Notes: a model not told the origin generated them from the sequence alone. A stretch of DNA of 64,000 bases from Carettochelys insculpta (GCF_033958435.1 NC_134158.1:9488337-9552336), one strand, 5' to 3'. Shown: positions 1 through 13,150, counted from the first letter of the stretch. Numbers and translations: made by a program.

Positions 1-640
1 CACCCCAGAGGCCAGAGCTCTGGTGCCCCCTGCACCGCAAACCCCTGCTCCAGCCCAGAGCTGCCTCTCCCACCCTAAATCGCTCATCCCCACCCCACCC
101 CCTGCCAGAGATCTCTCCTCTCCTTCCGCCCCCCTGCCCCACCCCAGAGCTCATCACTTCCCTCTGCCCCAGCCCTGTGAAAGTGAGTGAGAATGTGGGG
201 ACGGGGGAAGAGATTTTTCTTGGCACCTTTTCTTAGATGAGCACCCCTCCCCTGTCTCACACCCTGGGCAAGGTGCAGAGAGAGGAGAAATCAGTTCTGC
301 CTCTATTGATCCCAGCTGGCAGGGAGAGAGAACCTTTCAAAGCCACTCCTGGGAAGTCGGGACAGCCAGGCCCATACTGAAAACAGGAAGCTGTCTGTAC
401 ATTTGTTTACAACACTGGTTCTTCAGCAGGGGTGGGGGGGCACAGCCTCTAGGGAGTATGCAGGGTACTTCTGCAGCGGGGGCATCAACTTGCCTGCATA
501 GAGAGCGAGTTTTACAACATCAAAAGCTCCCACCAAGTCCGTGCCACTGGTGAGTTCATCCCGAGAATAGTTGGGAGGTGCTCTGTAGCCAAAAGTGAAA
601 GGGAAGTACAATATTTCTGCACCAATTCATCCCTTTAAGA
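1..640. other. No gene seen; C-rich degenerate repeat
   Basis: The first 180 bases repeat variants of CCCAGAGCT and CACCCC at irregular spacing, which looks like a decayed low-complexity repeat. From 181 to 640 no splice-flanked reading frame or recognisable domain is visible. Confidence 0.4.
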
Positions 641-1100
641 CTAATCCCAGAGCTGGAAGGGACCTCAGGAAGTCAGGCAGTCCACCTCCCTGACCACAGC
701 AGGGCTTATCCTAGCAAAGGCTTGGTCAAGACAGCAGTTAAACGCCTCTAGGGATGGGGATCCTGCCACCTCTCTAGGTAACACATTCCAGTGCTTCACC
801 ACCCTCTTGGGGAAACAGTTTTTCTTACTATCCAACCTAGACCTTCCCCCTCTGTAACTTGAGACCATTGCTCCTTGTTCTGCCGTCCATCACCACCAAG
901 AACAGGCTCTTTAGAGCCGCCTTTCAGGAAGTTGGAGGCTGCTATCAAATCAGCCCTCAGTCTTCTCTTCTGCAAACTAAATCAGCCCCAATCCCTCACC
1001 CTCTCCTGGTTGGTCATGTGCTCCAGCCCCTGAATCATTTTGGTTGCCCTCTGATGCAGCCACATCCTTTCTACGCTGAGGGCACCAGACCTGATATAAT
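641..1100 (-). mobile_element. CR1 LINE 3' fragment
   Basis: Read on the minus strand this is the 3' end of a CR1 non-LTR retrotransposon, 5'-truncated. The tell-tale stretches (CTCCTTGTTCTGCC, CATTCCAGTGCTTCACC, both on the plus strand) recur in almost every other CR1 copy in the window. The reading frame is broken. Confidence 0.9.
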
Positions 1101-1109
1101 TGAGAGTAA

Positions 1110-1260
1110 AAAGTTTTTGACTTTGACTTTTGACTGACAAAGCGGGTCTTTGCCCATGAAAGCCGATGCTTCAAAATATCTGTTAGTCTATAAGGTGCTA
1201 AAGGGCTTCTTGTTGTCCTCGAAGATACAGACTAACACGGCTACCTCTGTGATAAAAGGT
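1110..1260 (+). repeat. Dispersed GTCTTTGCCCATGAAAGC repeat
   Basis: Shares GTCTTTGCCCATGAAAGC, ATATCTGTTAGTCTATAAGG and the ending AGACTAACACGGCTACC with copies at about 28180, 38565, 52860 and 55840. The family is short, non-coding and very abundant here. I do not know its formal class; several copies are palindromic, which suggests a nonautonomous DNA element. Confidence 0.7.
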
Positions 1261-1630
1261 TTTCAGCAATAATGGCTGTGACACGTCTTAATTAAGTCTG
1301 ATTTTTGTAAGTGAATGTTTAAGTGAAATGTGACTTGGGAGTACAAATCAACCTCCTGAAAGAGGAACAGCTGTATGGAAAAGGGAAAAGCCCCTGGCTC
1401 ACATTGCTTCCAGTGTTACGAGCTGGGCCTTGACTCTGGTTCATTCTGGCACTGCCTAGGAATGGTAACATACAAAAACCTGTAGGGGGGTGCTTCAGTC
1501 TCCCTGGACGTTCAGTAACAGATTTAAAAGCAGCCGTCCTCCAACAAAATAGCTTCATAAAGAAACTGAAGAGAAACTGCACAGCTGCAATTCATTTGCA
1601 AATTTGACACCATCAACCGAGGCTTGAACA
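1261..1630. other. No feature recognised
   Basis: No domain, splice-flanked frame or known repeat signature was seen in this stretch. Confidence 0.3.
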
Positions 1631-1945
1631 GAGACTGGGGGAGCTGGCCAATTACAAAAGCAGTTTCTCTGCTCTTGATGTTCACACCTCCACATGAGCT
1701 ACTGATAACAGGCCACATCCTTCCTGACTGAACTGGCCTGATTTCCTCCCTCTCGATGTTCACAGCTCCACATCAACTGCTGATAATCAGCCACGTCCTC
1801 TGTGACTGAACAGACATTGTCAACTTTGGTCATCCCCTTGGCTGAGACTCCCTCTTTAAACCCTCCTCTGGACAGCCCGGCCCCAACTCATGCATCTGAT
1901 GAAACGGATCTTTGCTCATGAAAGCTTATGCTCCTAAATATCACA
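1631..1945 (+). repeat. Longer copy of the AAGCTTATGCTCC repeat family
   Basis: Contains two imperfect direct copies of a block with TTCACA(C/G)CTCCACAT and CTGATAA(C/T) about 75 bases apart, and ends in TGATGAAACGGATCTTTGC and CATGAAAGCTTATGCTCC. This matches the layout of a dispersed turtle element. Non-coding. Confidence 0.55.
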
Positions 1946-2140
1946 GACTCCTCAGGCTGGATGGGACCTCAGGCAGTCATCTAGTCCAGCCCCCTGCTTC
2001 AAGCAAGATCAACCCCAACTAAATCATCCCAGCCAGGACCTTGTCAAGCCGGGACTTAAAAACCTTGAGGGATGGAAATTCCACCACCTCTCTAGGCAAC
2101 GCATTCCAGTGCTTCACCACCCTCCTGTTAAATAGCTTGT
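1946..2140 (-). mobile_element. CR1 LINE 3' fragment
   Basis: Short minus-strand CR1 tail with GGGACCTCAGG, AGTCCAGCCCCCTG and CATTCCAGTGCTTCACC. It interrupts the neighbouring dispersed repeats. Confidence 0.85.
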
Positions 2141-2149
2141 TAAATATCA

Positions 2150-2655
2150 AAATATGCTAAAGACCTGAGAATTTGTGTCCTGCAACATAGAGAATTTAAC
2201 AACAGATTAGAGTGACAGATTCCTGAGTTAGAGTTCATATTCAAATTTGACATATTAACACATGGTATGAACAGAGATATCAACTATCTCAGGCATTACA
2301 AGGGCTGCTTCCCTTCCTTTGATGCTTGTAATTATCTCAGACAGGACAACTACCATCCCCCTACCTCTCACCCACTTCCTTCTATCCTATTTGATTGGTC
2401 AGTTTTTATTGCATTTTTTTTTCTTTTAGTTCCTCTGTACTTATAAATGTCGGTCTGGATTGGAAATGAAATTGATGTGAAGAAGTGGGTCTCTCCCATG
2501 AAAGCTCATCACCGAATAAATCATTTTGTTAGTCTGTAAAGTGGTACATTTCTGCTGTTTTGTTTTGTCCAAAATATCTGTTAGTCTGTAAGGTGCCACA
2601 GGACTTCTTGTTGCTTTTTGAAGGTGCAGACTAACATGGCAAGCCCTCTGGTACT
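2150..2655 (+). repeat. Dispersed AAGTGGGTCTCTCCCATGAAA repeat
   Basis: Ends in GAAGTGGGTCTCTCCCATG, AAGCTCATCACC, ATTTTGTTAGTCTGTAAAG, followed by a second tail of the related GTCTGTAAGGTGCC type. It is the same superfamily as the hairpin elements near 52.6 kb. Confidence 0.6.
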
Positions 2656-2719
2656 TGCCAAGATCAGTTATCCCTGACTGCTGCTGGGATCCTGCGTCCA
2701 ATCCCAGTGCCTAGAATTC

Positions 2720-2910
2720 AAGGTTGATGAATTGAAGAGAGTTCAAAGAAGAGCCATGGAACTGATGAAAAGATCAAAAAACCTGCCTTAGAAATGAGAA
2801 ACTTAAGGAGCTGAATGTAGTTAGCCTAACATAGAGAAGGCGAAGGGGAGAGTTGATTGTTGTCTATAAATCTATTGATCTAGCAGAGAAAAGCCTAATG
2901 CAGTGGTTCC
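2720..2910 (+). mobile_element. Old CR1 LINE fragment
   Basis: Degenerate plus-strand CR1 with AGAGAGTTCAAAGAAGAGCC and CTTAAGGAGCTGAATGTAG. A similar old copy lies at 8840-9060. Confidence 0.7.
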
Positions 2911-2927
2911 CGGGGATATGTGGGGGG

Positions 2928-3388
2928 TGTTGCCACCTGAGATGGCAGTGAGGTAGTTCGTGCCCGGTGCGCAAAGCTAATTCACCATACCGAGAGTAGA
3001 AGAAGAATCTTTATTTGGCATGCCAAGTAAGGTGCAGGGGGATCTCTCCTCAAAGCCTGCACACCCAGCGTCTGGGTGATAGCACACATATATACAGCTG
3101 TTCAGTGAAAGTCACTCCCCACACAGGTAATACACTCCACCTTCCCATTATACACCCTCCTCATACTATGCAGGCGTGGGGGTCTTGGGGGGGGTTTCTC
3201 TGGTGGCTGTTTTAGACAGGAGACCCAGGCCCCGAAATTCAAAGGTTACCCTCGGGTGTATCTTGTTTGTTTCATAGCAATGAAGTGAAGCCAGAGGCTG
3301 TTTGTTTCATAGCACTGAAGTGAAGCCGGATAGGGGCTGTACGTTCCGCATTTTTGTTTTACCTACTACTACCTTTTCTCCGGTTACA
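2928..3388 (-). mobile_element. Solo LTR of an endogenous retrovirus-like element
   Basis: On the minus strand the 461-bp unit begins TGTAACCGG and ends GGCAACA, so it has TG...CA ends. It holds a TATA-like GTATATATGTG and a poly(A) signal AATAAAGATTC at the expected places for U3 and R. The U3 part contains two direct copies of a block of about 34 bp with TTTCATAGCA(A/C)TGAAGTG on the plus strand (3262-3335). GGGG flanks both sides, consistent with a 4-bp target duplication within a G run. No internal viral genes are present. Confidence 0.75.
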
Positions 3389-3690
3389 GGGGAAAAAATA
3401 AAAGATCAATAAAAATGATCATGGAAAATAAATTTTAAATGAATTGCAAAGTTGCAATCAGTTCTTGGTCCTAAATGAAATCTCTTCCAATGGCATTACA
3501 AAGGGCTGACCGAAAACTGACCTTTGTGGGGGGGTTTGCTTTTCCATGGAATGAAGTGTACCTAATGGCTAGAATTGGCTTTGATGGGGGGGTCCGTGAA
3601 CAGTTTGGAGAGGTGTCTGGGGGCCTGTGAACAGTTTGGATGTCTGCACTAGAGAAAAGCTGGGGAACAACTGGCCAAGGTTCATCTTTT
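3389..3690 (+). repeat. Dispersed element, copy 1 (AATAAAAGATCAA type)
   Basis: Starts GGGGAAAAAATAAAAGATCA and ends with GTGAACAGTTTGGA units and GAAAAGCTGGGGAAC. Homologous copies lie at 9075-9345 and 12617-13150. The solo LTR at 2928-3388 is inserted at its 5' side. Non-coding, class unknown. Confidence 0.65.
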
Positions 3691-4425
3691 GAGCAGAAAG
3701 TCTCTGCCTGGGGTGTGAATTTAGCCTGGCAGAGTTTGAGGCTAAAACCGCCCAGCCATTTCCTGAGAAATGGGGTGCGTTCCATCTGAAAAAAAAATGG
3801 GGTGCGTTCCATCTGAAAAAAACACATCTGTTTTTCAACATTCCCATCTGCTTTGGGCAACAGGTATTATATTCCATCGGGCAGGAAGAGAATTCCCAAG
3901 TCAGATGTGCATCTCACTGTTGGCTCAGAAACAGCTTTGCTGGAGTAGCCCATCGTCAGAGCTGAATAAAACAGGGATGTGCAGAGTAGGGGGTGGGCCT
4001 TTTTGAGGGGCAGGATGTAAAATTTCATAAGGGGGCACAGCCCCTCAGCTGCTGGGTCTCCAGCTCACCCATCCCTTTAAAACTGTTGAAATCCATTATT
4101 GTTTTTATGTCTGACTCACATTGATAAGTTTTGACATTCTACAGACTCATTTTCTTACCTGCGCCGAAGGGGATTTTTTTTTTCTTCATATGAACAGAAC
4201 CAAAATTTCCACTGGGTTCTGTTACACTCATTTCAGAGCCCAATGGAAAAAGTTTGCTCACCATTGCTATAAAAGATTGTGCACAGATGCACTGATTTTC
4301 TCCCCCGCTTTTGACCAGAATTGTTTCTTTTCTTAGGCGCCAGTTCCTGGAACACGCACGACTTGGGAGTGTTGTGACAGAGAGCCTGAGTCACAGCCTG
4401 AGTCAGCCCAAAGAGTAACAGAGAG
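3691..4425. other. No gene; short local duplication
   Basis: A 27-bp unit with TGGGGTGCGTTCCATCTG is repeated in tandem at 3772-3821. A stretch at 4010-4080 (TTTCATAAGGGGGCAC) resembles 33105-33200. Nothing else was recognised. Confidence 0.4.
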
Positions 4426-4429
4426 CTTG

Positions 4430-4740
4430 CCATGTTAGTCTGTGTTCTAACAAAACAACCCAGCAGTCCTGCAGCACTTTGCAGACTAAAAATGATTTAT
4501 TAGGTGATGAGCTTGTGTGGGGCAGACCCACTTCTTCAGGTCTGCAGCATTTCCAGTCCACAGCCAAATATATAACACCGAGGTCCAAAAAATGTCAATA
4601 AAAACTGATAAATCAAATACATGAAACTGACGAAATGGGGTGAGGGATTGGAGGAGTGTCTTGCCTGAGATCATTACGAACATCAAAGGAAAGGCAGCCA
4701 TCCGTGTAATGCGTGTGATATCTGTTGCCTTTGTTCATAC
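4430..4740 (-). repeat. Dispersed repeat, reverse copy
   Basis: Begins near GTCCTGCAGCACTTTG and holds TTATTAGGTGATGAGC and CAGACCCACTTCTTCAG, the reverse complement of the 2530 and 52740 copies, followed by an AT-richer body. Confidence 0.6.
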
Positions 4741-5044
4741 CAAGTGTTACGGTGTTGAATTTGAATATGAAGCCCAGTTTGTCTGTAGAGGGATGCTGAA
4801 ATAGCAAGCCCGATATTTTGAAAATACATCCCGGCCCAAAGAGTGTTACAGGAGCCGGCCGAGCAGACCCAGGCCTGATAGCTGGCAGCTGTGAGCCCCT
4901 GGAGCTGGGGTGTGTGCTATATAAGGTAGAGACAGAGAGGAAAGGGATGGAGCCAGGCAGTGGAAGACCCTGCTCCTCTGTAGCTGGGTAACCAGAGGGG
5001 CTATTCTGATCCACTGAGGTGGGGGGGAACTTTCACACATCTTA

Positions 5045-5136
5045 AAAGCAGGGGTGCCTGTGTAACTGCCCAGGATGAGATTGGAACCGGGCACTTCTAG
5101 AGCCTGTACAGTTTGAGCTAAAAGCCAGCTACCTCG
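5045..5136 (-). repeat. tRNA-like SINE remnant
   Basis: On the minus strand it reads AGCTGGCTTTTAGCTCA (A-box like) followed by CCCGGTTCCAATCTC (B-box like), the promoter layout of a tRNA-derived SINE. Related copies are at 21005 and 44850. Confidence 0.45.
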
Positions 5137-5261
5137 CAGTTAACACAGGAGCGTCACTCTTCCTTTGGGGCAACGTGTACGCCACACTCTTAATTTAAAA
5201 CAAGACAGGCCCAATTGCCTCTCCTCTTTTGAGTTCACTTCCAAATCGGCTCTTTCTGCCT

Positions 5262-5480
5262 TCAGCGCTGTCGACCGGGCACCACATGTCGAAATTCTGC
5301 GCTATTTCGAGGGGTCCTTGACGCCTCCTGCAACGAGGCGTAGAAAGGTGCCGAAATAACCCGCCTGATATTTCGAAAAATATTTTGAAACACTGGGAGC
5401 TTTCCATAGACGCAGAGTAGCTGTTGCGCGATACCTCGGTGTCCCAAAATAGCTCTGCAGTGTAAGTGTAGCCTCTGTAC
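5262..5480 (+). mobile_element. MITE of the TTTCGAAAAATATTTTGAAA family, partial
   Basis: Homologous by eye to 28960-29110: both have CTATTTCGAGG, TCGAAAAATATTTTGAAA and TAGACGCAGAGTA/TAGACACAGAGTT. Nonautonomous DNA transposon with spaced TTTCGAAA palindromes. Confidence 0.6.
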
Positions 5481-5660
5481 ATGGTCGAGGTGCTATGATT
5501 CTATGATCGAGTTAAAAAAAAACCGCCCAATCTCAAGAGTTGCGTCTGCACTTTCCGTCTGCGGGAAGCTCGCGAAGGAGAAATGGCTGTGAAATGAACT
5601 AACAGCCCCGTCGTGGAAAGGTCTCCATTGGCGCTGTTCACCGGATAGGCTGTAGGATAA

Positions 5661-8027
<2,367 letters not shown>

Positions 8028-8414
8028 CCCGACTCGAATGCCCTGCCTGAGGCAGGGGCCCACCCTCACAGACACGCCACCAGGGGCTGTCTGACTGGTG
8101 GGAAGGCAATGCATTGAGCCGGTTGCCACGGCTCTTTGGCTGTTGTCTGGCTGTGGGAGGAAACTGTCCTGGAAGCCGCCTGACAACTGATTTGCACAGG
8201 CGTCTAAGGGGGAAGTTGGAGATGGTTCCACCAGTGAGCTGGAGAAAACCATTAGATCATCCTGGATAAAGGCGGCAGGTGATGTGAAAATGGAGACAGC
8301 GGTCAGTGGCAAAGAGGACATGTAACTGATCAAGAGCCATATAAACCACGTGCAAGCAAACAGCCTGTGTTCTCAGACGGCCCAATGCCAACTCAGAACT
8401 CTAGGAGGAAGAAC

Positions 8415-8615
8415 CAGCGGTGGGAAAAGTACAGCAAAAGTTACTTGAGTAAACAAGCCGCTGCTTTCACTTCTGGGTCCTTGAGTGCAATAAAGACGGA
8501 ATGTGCGTGTGTACTTTTACTCAAGTAGTTTTCCAAAGTCTTATACTTAAGAACACCCCCGACGCCTGTACTTTTACTCAAGTAACTTTTGGGAGTTTTT
8601 TTTTCCCCACCTCTG
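8415..8615. mobile_element. hAT-like MITE with 8-bp target duplication
   Basis: Terminal inverted repeats CAGCGGTGGGAAAAGTAC and (reverse) CAGAGGTGGGGAAAAA flank AGTTACTTGAGTAA-type subterminal repeats. The flanks GGAAGAAC (8407-8414) and GAAAGAAC (8616-8623) match at 7 of 8 positions, the target-duplication length typical of hAT elements. A second copy is at 16794-17253. Confidence 0.8.
8489..8494 (+). promoter_or_regulatory. Candidate poly(A) signal for zinc finger gene 1
   Basis: AATAAA, 462 bases after the stop codon, followed by a GT-rich stretch (TGTGCGTGTGT). It is the first AATAAA after the stop and lies inside the MITE at 8415-8615, so the transposon may supply the 3' end. Confidence 0.45.
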
Positions 8616-8839
8616 GAAAGAACATCAGCCACACATACAGGGTGGGACACTATATCCCAGGAAGCGGAGACCGAAAAAGGTTTGGGAGGTGGAGGGGAGA
8701 CTCAGCTGAACATGAAATCCCAGTGTGATGCTGCAGCCCAAGAGCAAAGGCGATCCTCGGACACATAAAAATCAAAAGTAGAGGTTACTTTCTCTTTGGT
8801 GCTGGTGTGACTGCTGCTGGGACCCTGTGTCCACTCCCA

Positions 8840-9060
8840 GTGCCTAGAATTCAAGACTGAGGTCGATGAATTGGAGAGGGCTTAAAGAAGAGCCAGGAAA
8901 GTGATTAGAAAAAAACCCTGCCCTAGACTGAGAGACTTAAGGAGCTGAGGCTATTTAGCCTAACAAAGAGAAGGCAAAGGGTTCGTAGTCTACAAGTAGC
9001 TCTGTGAGGAAGAACTATTCAGTCACAGGCTCCTTGATCTAGCAGAGAAAGATCTAACTT
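8840..9060 (+). mobile_element. Old CR1 LINE fragment
   Basis: Resembles 2720-2910, with GAAGAGCCAGGAAAGTGATT and CTTAAGGAGCTGAGGC; heavily decayed. Confidence 0.7.
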
Positions 9061-9074
9061 GGGATCACAAGAGT

Positions 9075-9345
9075 AATGCAGGGGGTCAGGGAAAAAAATA
9101 AAAGATCAACAGAAATGAGCAGAGAAAATATGCTTAAAGAAAATTGCAAAGCTATGATCAATGAGTATTTTAAAATGAAATCTCTTCCAATCACGTTATG
9201 ACTCGTGGTCCAAAAATCCACGTGGCGGTGTCCTTTTTCGTGAATGAAGCAGACGCAGCAGCTGGACCTGGCTTTGAGGAGGGTCTGTGAGCGGTTTGGT
9301 GGGGGTGATCGAGGAAAAGTTTGGGAACCTCTGGTCTGGCACAAG
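9075..9345 (+). repeat. Dispersed element, copy 2
   Basis: Same layout as 3389-3690: AATAAAAGATCAACAG start, TGAAATCTCTTCCAATC middle, GAGCGGTTTGG and GAAAAGTTTGGGAACC end. Only one or two of the terminal minisatellite units are present. Confidence 0.65.
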
Positions 9346-9690
9346 CTGAGGGAAGGGTGGCAGCTGAATCTAGACAAAGTCAGCCTGGAGACAAGGTGCA
9401 AATGTGTTAACAGCGAGAGCAATTAGCCATTGGAACAATTTGCCAGGAGTCGTGATTAAGGACCTACCAAACTGACTGTCCATTTTAAGTCAATTTCCCA
9501 GCCCTAGGGTTTAAAACACCATAAATGTCGTGATTTCAACTATTATAAAATGAAATGTCAGTGTTGTAACTGGAGGGAGTCCTGACCCACAGGGGGCTGA
9601 GTGTGTGTGTGTCGGGGGGCGGGGGTAACACACAGTTAATCTGGAGGGGAGGGTCGTCATGGTTTTGCCACCCATGAGCTCTCTAATTTT
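9346..9690. other. No gene seen; short GT run
   Basis: A GTGTGTGTGTG run lies at about 9600-9611 next to a G-rich stretch. No supported frame. Confidence 0.35.
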
Positions 9691-9850
9691 ATTCCACCCG
9701 TGGGCGGAATAAATTTTATTTTGTGACCCGAGGGATGTGCAGATGCACACCCCCTAGAGAAACGCACGCTGCCAGGTGCGGGAGTTCTGCTCATCAGCTG
9801 GGTGGCGCCCCAAGCACGTCTCTTACAGGGAGCTCTGATTGCCTCCCTGG
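9690..9850 (+). repeat. GGAATAAATTTTATT repeat, copy 1
   Basis: Shares GGAATAAATTTTATT, a GATGTG stretch, CACGCTGCC and CATCAGCTGGGTGGCGCC with 11966-12095. It is a dispersed non-coding element of unknown class. Confidence 0.6.
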
Positions 9851-10429
9851 CCCAGCTGTGAAGGCAGCAGCGCAGAGGTGCCTTCGGAGCTGGGCACTTG
9901 ACGGGGCGTTTCCAGCCACAGAGCTTCAAAGGCAGCTGTGGCACAACAGGGTGGCAACACCACAGCCCCCCACCCGTGACCCCCCTTTGGGTCAGGGCCC
10001 CACGCTGGAGAAACGCAGGTCTCCCCCGAGAAATCTGTGTCGTACTGGGGAAAAACAAACCAAAGACCAGCTCTTACCGGGGGGAGGGAGAACATTTCAC
10101 CGTCCATGATGCGTCGTTCGCGGCCGTGAATCCGGTCGGGCCCTGCTCGTGCGGGAATTCTCCAGCCCGGGCCACTTTTAAATCGAGATCGGCTCGTTGC
10201 TCTGGGAATGAGGTGGGGGGCAGGTCTCTGGCCTGCGTTAGGCGATCAGCCGAGACCATCACTGTGTTCTCGGCGGGCCTCGGAGTCTGAGGAACCCAAC
10301 GCAGGGAGATCTGGCACGTTATGTCCAGCCGAAAGACCACTGTTTAAATGACACTGTCGGGGGACCACCCGTCCCGTATTTGGGGTGTCAAAAAGGCGTC
10401 CCGACTTATTTTTTAAAAGCGACGCATTG

Positions 10430-11150
10430 TCCCCTGTTTAGGCCCTCGGGTGCGCCTGCGACTGCCGCTTTCCTGGGGCTGGGGGCCGGGGGACACCAGC
10501 TCCCCGGGCCTGGGTGCAGCCAGGAGGAGCCGCCCCTCTGCCCCTCGTATTTGGGACAGGCAGATCCGGTCGCCCTAGTTAAATCCAGGGCTTGCCGCAG
10601 ACCTGAGGGCGCTTCGTTTCCTGCTGGGAGGGGTTTTTCGCAGGCAAAAAGGGGGACATGGCCCAGTTCATCGCTGCCTGAATTGCCCCGCTCCCCACTG
10701 CCCCCCCCCAGTGCAGGGTTGTTAATAGAGCCATGGGGGGGATCCCCCCAAAACTAGGGGGGCTGCAGCGTGCCTGGTTTCCTGCACCTTTGGAGGGGCT
10801 GAGAGGCCTGGGTCCCCCGGGGAACCCCGTGCAGCTGGGGCGGGGGGCTGCCCCCTTCTTCCCCGCGCCGGGGGTCTGCGGGGCTGTCCCCACTAGGGGG
10901 CCCTCGGGGGCTGGCGGCCGGGGCCGGGAGTTTCCTGCCAGCTCGGAGCCGGAGGGGGCTGAACTTCCCAGGTTAAAGCGGCTCCCGCTTCCGCGGCGCA
11001 GCGCCCGACCCCGCCCGGCAGCCAGCTCCGGACCCCAGCCGCCGGCCGGAGCCTGCAGGTGCGGGGCGCCCCGGGCCGTGGGGGGGCAAACCCTGGGTCT
11101 CTGCCCCCAGCCCATCGCCGCTTCCCGGGTGCGGCCAGCACCCCAAGAGA
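10430..11150 (+). promoter_or_regulatory. CpG-rich block, candidate promoter of zinc finger gene 2
   Basis: Dense CpG, richest at about 10860-11130 (GCGGCGCAGCGCCCGACCCC and similar). It lies 2.2 kb upstream of the KRAB-A exon of the second zinc finger gene, a usual distance for the untranslated first exon of such genes. A donor-like CTGCAG|GTGCGG is at about 11058. Promoter activity is inferred only from composition and position. Confidence 0.4.
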
Positions 11151-11800
11151 GGCCCCTGGAAGTTGGGGTGATGGGGGGGCCGCTGCGCCCCCTGAACCCC
11201 CCAATCTTCCGGGAGAGGCCCCTGGAAGTTGGGGTGATGGGGGTTTGCTGCACGCCCCGAGCCCCCAATATCCAGGGAGAGACGCATGGAAGTTGGGGTG
11301 ATGGGGGGGCTGCTGTGCCCCCTGAATCCCCTCAATATCCCGGGAGAGGCCCCTGGAAGTTGGGGTGATGGGGGGCTGCTGTATGCCCCGAACCCCCAAT
11401 ATCCAGGGATAGGCACCTGGAAGTTGGGGTGATGGGGGGCTTCTGCGTGCCCCAAACCCCCAATCTCCCAGGAGAGGTTCCTGGAAGTTGGGGTGATGGG
11501 GGGGCTGCTGTATTCCCCAAACCCCCTGTCTCCCAGGGGGACTGGGAGAGGTACCTGGAACTAGGGGTACCAGGGGGCTGCTGCACCCACTGAACCCCTC
11601 ATTTGCAGGGACGATGGAAAGAGGCATCTGGAACTGGGGTACATGGGGGGGCTGCTGTGCCCCTGAATCCCCCCAAATTCCCGGGGGAGTGGAAGAAGTA
11701 TGTGGAATTTGGGGTGCAAGGGGAGCTGCCGTGCACATGAATCCCCCACCTCCCAGGGGGACTGGAAGAGACATCTGGAACTAAGGGTGCATGGGGGCCC
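11150..11800 (+). repeat. Minisatellite, about 10 units of 64-74 bp
   Basis: GGAAGTTGGGGTGATGGGG-type units start near 11158, 11224, 11288, 11355, 11419, 11483, 11557, 11629, 11703 and 11776. The first six are spaced 64-67 bp, the later four 72-74 bp, so there are two unit-length subfamilies. Long open frames here are a product of the repeat. Confidence 0.9.
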
Positions 11801-11965
11801 CAGGTAACAGACGCAATCAGTGAGGAGGGAGGTTCCCCAGTCCCAGCCCGGCCTGGATCCCTCTCTTGCTTTTTGGGGCTCCCTAGGCTACAGAGGACAG
11901 CAGTGCCTTCGTTCTGGGCTCCGACGCTCCGGGCCAGAGGTTGCGCTAATATTTTCCATGCAGGG

Positions 11966-12095
11966 TTGGAATAAATTTTATTACATGCGCCGGGGCATGT
12001 GTGACATGAACCACCCATGAGAGCACGGGCTGCCGGCTGGGGGTTCTCCACTTATCACCTGGGCAGCGCCCGTCTCTCCCCTGGCACTTGGCCTA
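11966..12095 (+). repeat. GGAATAAATTTTATT repeat, copy 2
   Basis: Second copy of the element at 9690-9850. The two copies flank the CpG block and minisatellite in direct orientation. Confidence 0.6.
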
Positions 12096-12616
12096 CATGG
12101 TACGCTGCTCCGCGCTCAAGCAAAGCCCCCCAGGACAGCAGCGGGAATTTCGGCTTCTCCCCCTGGAGCTCTGACCCTGGCCCAGGATATAGGACAACAG
12201 CAGCCCTGGGGCTGGCAGAGCCCTTGCGGGGGGAGCAGAGCTGACTTTCCTGGGACCCAGGGGAGAGTAAAAGCTAGATCCAGCCCTGGCACAACAGGGG
12301 GATACACCCCACTGCAGGACCGTGTCAGGGGAGCAGCCCTGCTCTTGGCTGGGGTTTGCCCCGGGTTAGCGCTGCTGGAAGAAGCCAGATCTGTGCTGAG
12401 ATAAATCAGCCAGGCCTTTTGCCAGCCTGGCCTGCAGGGAAAGAGGTGGTGGGAGAGAGAAAGAAGAACCCCAAGACCAGCTGCAGCTTCCTCGCTGCCC
12501 TGCTTGGTGATGATTTGCTCCACTGCCTCCTTCCTCCTGCGCTTGGGGGAACACGTTTTCTGGGATTCCCCTAAGCTCCCAAGCGCGGGTCTGTGGCCCC
12601 CGGGGGCCCCATGAGG
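12096..12616. other. No gene recognised
   Basis: No domain or repeat signature identified. Confidence 0.3.
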
Positions 12617-13150
12617 GTTTCACATGGGGTCCGTGCAAGCAAACAGAAAAGAGAAATAAAGAGGATCTCGGAAAATAGGGTTGAAATAAATTGCACCGGG
12701 CATATCAGCGATTTTTTTCAAAGGAAACCACTTCCAGTCACGCTCTGAACGGCTGCCTGAAAATCTGCCTGGGGCTTTCCTTTTCCACAGCATGAAGTTG
12801 GCTTTGTTGGGGGGCTGCAAATGGTTTGGGGGTGACTGGGCGGGTCTGCGAGAGGCTGAGGGGCAATAGGGGCTCTGTGAATGGTTTGGGGATGACGGGG
12901 GGTCCACAAACAGTTTTGGGGTGTGATTGGGGGAGGTCTGTGAATGGTTTGGGGGTGACTGGAGGGTCTGTGACCAGTATGGGAGGGTGACTGGGGAGTC
13001 CATGAATGGTTTGGGGGTGATTGGGGGGTCTGTGAATGGTTTGGGGGTGACTGGAGGGTCTGTGACCAGTATGGGAGGGTGACTGGGGAGTCCATGAATG
13101 GTTTGGGGGTGACTGGGGGGGCTGCACTCGTGAAAAGGTCGGGAACCCTG
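12617..13150 (+). repeat. Dispersed element copy 3 with expanded internal minisatellite
   Basis: Same element as 3389-3690 and 9075-9345. Its terminal GGTCTGTGAATGGTTTGGGG unit of about 31 bp is expanded to roughly ten units at 12800-13125, arranged partly as a higher-order repeat of three units (TGAATGG, TGACCAG and CATGAATGG variants). Confidence 0.75.

Noticed and set aside
10893..11774. Repeat-rich minus-strand frames rich in Pro (PPHHPNFQ type)
   Set aside because: Translation of the minisatellite; unit lengths vary between 64 and 74 bp, so a kept frame is not expected.
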